From Muricea muricata (taxonomy: Eukaryota; Cnidaria; Anthozoa; Malacalcyonacea; Plexauridae): a DNA stretch of 64,000 nt. The translations under genes were made by a program, and so were the position numbers. Under the pieces are notes generated by a model. That model worked only from the letters and a program-made list of their open reading frames with translations. It was not told the DNA's origin and did not search any database. The stretch covers positions 18,571,312 through 18,635,311 of the forward strand of contig OY979719.1 in the NCBI GenBank assembly GCA_963855995.1. Reading direction: 5' to 3'. Below are positions 63,890 to 64,000 of this stretch, one piece after another; positions within the stretch are counted from its first letter, which is position 1, and each line of letters begins with the position of its first letter.

Positions 63890-64000
63890 GTGAGAAGGAT
63901 GTCAAGACAACGAGACGGAAATGTCACAATTTGAACCCAAGAATAAATGCTGAGTAATTTTTTGCGTTGAATAGATCTGTTTTCGTGGATCGTAATCGCG

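Overview
This is a window of metazoan nuclear DNA: dense multi-exon genes with mostly GT-AG introns, AT-rich introns, and many short inverted-repeat transposons and tRNA-derived SINE-like repeats. Gene content (CatSper channel, CEBPZ/Noc1, WDR81, CCSAP, AIFM2/FSP1) and intron-rich structures that line up well with vertebrate orthologues suggest an early-branching animal, most likely a cnidarian (anthozoan). That assignment is inference; no lineage marker was seen.

Layout: 17-1320 (+) 3' part of a RAB4 gene; 2599-3842 (-) CCSAP; 4235-5437 (-) ARF/ARL-family GTPase; 5798-7109 (+) C1D; 7694-11660 (+) AIFM2/FSP1-like oxidoreductase; 11966-17296 (+) CatSper1-like channel; 18648-29198 (+) glycogen phosphorylase (22 exons); 29679-31193 (-) single-exon IPPK; 32744-43842 (+) CEBPZ/Noc1 (35 exons); 44188-45652 (+) unrecognised single-pass membrane protein; 46197-60298 (-) WDR81 (22 exons); 61786-63889 (+) 5' part of a dual-specificity phosphatase gene with an N-terminal Cys/His motif, running off the right edge. 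Exon chains were assembled by hand; every complete one keeps frame across all junctions and gives a length close to its family norm.

The genes do not form one pathway. Several share neighbourhood architecture: divergent pairs (ARF-C1D, IPPK-CEBPZ, WDR81-DUSP) sharing intergenic promoters, and convergent pairs (RAB4-CCSAP, PYG-IPPK, unknown-WDR81). RAB4-CCSAP has the same convergent arrangement as human RAB4A-CCSAP, which suggests very old microsynteny. RAB4, ARF and WDR81 all act in endosomal or membrane traffic.

Introns and intergenic spaces carry at least ten families of inverted-repeat elements, some with clear target-site duplications (an 8-bp hAT-like one at 55576-55778; 6-bp ones around 28288, 31219 and 32156), plus large mini- and microsatellites. 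The most unusual sequence is a palindromic element in the ARF intron (4650-4794) whose centre contains a hammerhead-ribozyme-like core. Related elements in the RAB4 and CEBPZ introns have the same centre without the ribozyme-like insert.
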